Of a stretch of 64,000 bases of DNA, positions 61,067 through 64,000 are shown one piece after another (within the stretch, counting starts at the first letter, position 1; each line of letters starts with the position of its first letter). The notes under the pieces are model-generated. The model was not told the DNA's origin. It saw only the letters and a program-made list of their open reading frames with translations, and searched no databases. Position numbers and translations under genes: made by a program. The stretch comes from Streptomyces ambofaciens ATCC 23877 (GTDB taxonomy: Bacteria > Actinomycetota > Actinomycetes > Streptomycetales > Streptomycetaceae), in assembly GCF_001267885.1 (NCBI RefSeq), contig NZ_CP012382.1, positions 4,699,001-4,763,000 on the forward strand. Direction: 5' to 3'.

Positions 61067-61082
61067 CACCCTGGCCAGGGTG
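61067..61082. promoter_or_regulatory. Perfect 16-base palindrome before gdhA
   Basis: CACCCTGGCCAGGGTG reads the same on both strands. It abuts the GlnR-like site and lies 133 bases before the gdhA start. It is a candidate operator for an unidentified regulator. Confidence 0.6.
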
Positions 61083-62573
<1,491 letters not shown>

Positions 62574-62587
62574 GCCGCCGGGGCACG

Positions 62588-62630
62588 CTCCCCCTCCCGG
62601 GGTGCGGGACCGAAATCCCGGGAAGGGGAG
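62588..62630 (+). terminator. Terminator after gdhA
   Basis: CTCCCCCTCCCGGG (62588-62601) pairs at 13 of 14 positions with CCCGGGAAGGGGAG (62617-62630), starting 15 bases past the gdhA stop. Confidence 0.75.
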
Positions 62631-63091
62631 GGGCGGAAGCCGGGGCCGGAGCGTCCTGAGAGCCGACAGGTGTGGTCCTCGGTGACGTGGGGTACAGTCA
62701 TCCGCTTCGATTGGCCAGCGCGGTGCCCCGTATGGCAGACTAGCGGAGTTGCTCGGTCGAGTGCCGATGCTGCGCGCCTCCCGCCGGGGGGACCGGAAGC
62801 GAGTCCCACAGTACTCGTCGCCCCATGCTGTACATCGCGAGATGTAGGGGCGGACGTACGGGAATCTTCCGGGAAGTGTCAGCGGGGTACCGGCCAGGCA
62901 CCCGGTGGGCCTCTCGCCCCCGGTCCGCGGTTCCGGAAGGGCCCGCACCTCCCAGAGCAGGGATGTTCGAACAAGGGACATCTGTGTCAGCGAGAGTGCG
63001 ACACGCCCGACCGCGTGGGTCGGAGGGGGAGCGGAATGACAAGGGACCACCGGGTCCAGAGCGTTACGAGAGACAGGACTACTGAGTAGCC
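62631..63091 (+). promoter_or_regulatory. S10 operon upstream region and leader
   Basis: About 460 bases without a supported gene before rpsJ. TACAGT (62693-62698) and TTGGCC (62711-62716) are possible promoter parts, but no pair has good spacing. A 40-codon frame from ATG 62963 to the stop at 63083-63085 is open and crosses the shared leader element. The region is probably a long 5' untranslated leader. Confidence 0.5.
62999..63023 (+). promoter_or_regulatory. Leader element shared with the rpsL leader (rpsJ copy)
   Basis: Matches 43137-43161 at 24 of 25 positions, including the hairpin CCGACC-GCGTG-GGTCGG, and lies 68 bases before the rpsJ start. Flanking sequence differs between the two sites, so the match is not a simple duplication of a larger region. 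Confidence 0.75.
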
Positions 63092-63400
63092 ATGGCGGGA
63101 CAGAAGATCCGCATCCGGCTCAAGGCCTACGACCACGAGGTCATCGACTCTTCGGCGAAGAAGATCGTCGAGACGGTGACTCGCACTGGTGCGTCGGTCG
63201 CGGGCCCGGTGCCGCTGCCCACTGAGAAGAACGTGTACTGCGTCATCAAGTCGCCGCACAAGTACAAGGACTCGCGCGAGCACTTCGAGATGCGCACGCA
63301 CAAGCGCCTGATCGACATCCTCGACCCGACCCCCAAGACCGTTGACTCTCTGATGCGACTCGACCTCCCGGCCGGTGTCGACATCGAGATCAAGCTCTGA
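63092..63400 (+). CDS. rpsJ: 30S ribosomal protein S10
   Basis: A 102-residue small-subunit protein that also acts as NusE in antitermination. [76 protein letters not shown] is the standard sequence. First gene of the S10 operon. The upstream site is weak (GACAGGACTACTGAGTAGCC), which may leave room for leader control. Confidence 0.98.
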   Translation: MAGQKIRIRLKAYDHEVIDSSAKKIVETVTRTGASVAGPVPLPTEKNVYCVIKSPHKYKDSREHFEMRTHKRLIDILDPTPKTVDSLMRLDLPAGVDIEIKL

Positions 63401-63416
63401 GGGCGGTGATCTGAAG

Positions 63417-64000
63417 ATGACCAAGCAGATCAAGGGCATCCTGGGCGAGAAGCTCGGCATGACGCAGGTGTGGGACGAGAACAACCGTGTTGTTCCGGTC
63501 ACCGTCGTCAAGGCCGGCCCCAACGTCGTCACCCAGGTCCGCACGAACGACGTCGACGGCTACGAGTCCGTCCAGATCGCTTTCGGCGAGATCGACCCGC
63601 GCAAGGTGAACAAGCCCCTCAAGGGTCACTTCGCCAAGGCCGACGTCACCCCCCGCCGCCACCTCGTCGAGATCCGTACCGCTGGTGCCAGCGAGTACAC
63701 CCTCGGCCAGGAGATCACCGCTGAGACCTTCGAGTCCGGCGTGAAGGTCGACGTCACCGCGAAGAGCAAGGGCAAGGGCTTCGCCGGCGTCATGAAGCGC
63801 CACAACTTCAAGGGTGGCAAGGCGTCGCACGGTGCCCACCGTGTGCACCGCATGCCCGGATCCATCGGTGGCTGTGCCACCCCCGGCCGTGTCTTCAAGG
63901 GCATGCGCATGGCGGGTCGCATGGGCAACGAGCGGGTCACCACCCAGAACCTGACCGTTCACGCCGTTGACGCGGAGAAGGGCCTGCTCCTCATCAAGGG
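63417..64000 (+). CDS. rplC: 50S ribosomal protein L3, 5' part
   Basis: The first 194 codons are in the window; the gene continues past the end. [38 protein letters not shown] and [49 protein letters not shown] match L3, including the loop reaching toward the peptidyl transferase centre. It starts 16 bases after rpsJ. The next S10-operon genes would lie beyond the window. Confidence 0.97.
   Translation, partial: MTKQIKGILGEKLGMTQVWDENNRVVPVTVVKAGPNVVTQVRTNDVDGYESVQIAFGEIDPRKVNKPLKGHFAKADVTPRRHLVEIRTAGASEYTLGQEITAETFESGVKVDVTAKSKGKGFAGVMKRHNFKGGKASHGAHRVHRMPGSIGGCATPGRVFKGMRMAGRMGNERVTTQNLTVHAVDAEKGLLLIK

Noticed and set aside
62963..63085. Leader peptide upstream of rpsJ (MFEQGTSVSARVRHARPRGS...)
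   Set aside because: The frame is open and ends just before rpsJ, but it has no ribosome binding site, and the matching rpsL copy has no stop. The shared sequence is better explained as an RNA or DNA element.

Overview
The window is chromosomal DNA of a Streptomyces species. GC content is very high with strongly GC-biased third codon positions. GTG starts are frequent, and rpoB begins at TTG. Neighbouring genes often overlap as ATGA or GTGA, and terminators are GC-rich hairpins. From memory, the gene order follows the Streptomyces coelicolor core region that runs from the second nuo cluster (about SCO4599) to the S10 operon (about SCO4701-4702). Gene names rest on protein motifs read by eye; no database search was run.

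Region 1 (1-11,570): a tightly overlapping complex I-like operon, nuoA(partial)-B-C-H-I-J-K-L-M-N. It has no nuoD, E, F or G, and NuoC, I and J carry long disordered tails. htpX (membrane Zn protease) and a YccF-like membrane gene follow. Region 2 (11,570-17,300): a regularly spaced repeat of DnaA-box-like sites, an APC transporter, a GlsB-like protein, YajQ, tRNA-Tyr (apparently an unoccupied integration site), a small Cys-rich protein, an NAD(P)-binding protein and an amidohydrolase-like protein with a degenerate metal site. Region 3 (17,300-26,300): tRNA-Thr and tRNA-Met, rpmG, a MaoC-type dehydratase pair, a TetR/MFS efflux module with two matching operators, murB, an NmrA-like protein, an adenosine-deaminase family gene, an aspartate aminotransferase and tRNA-Trp.

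Region 4 (26,300-47,600): the translation/transcription core. It holds secE-nusG, rplK-rplA, two paralogous lipoprotein genes, rplJ-rplL, rpoB-rpoC, a divergent pair of membrane glycosyltransferase genes, and rpsL-rpsG-fusA-tuf. Several intergenic hairpins and promoters are readable. Region 5 (47,600-61,200): accessory, lineage-variable content. It holds an Rpn-like nuclease gene whose 3' end is repeated in tandem, an ABC exporter divergent from a two-component system, a streptogrisin-C-like protease, a LysR regulator, an HATPase/DUF5753/DUF397 regulatory cassette, and an MmyB-type XRE regulator divergent from an SDR-tautomerase operon. Region 6 (61,200-64,000): gdhA with a candidate GlnR site, then the start of the S10 operon (rpsJ, rplC partial).

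The most unusual items are a near-identical 25-nt leader element ahead of both rpsL and rpsJ, the nuo cluster without its quinone-pocket and NADH subunits, the tandemly repeated 3' end of the nuclease gene, the paired TetR operators with a predicted leaderless transcript, and several perfect palindromes at promoters. No CRISPR array, prophage, insertion sequence or large biosynthetic cluster was seen.
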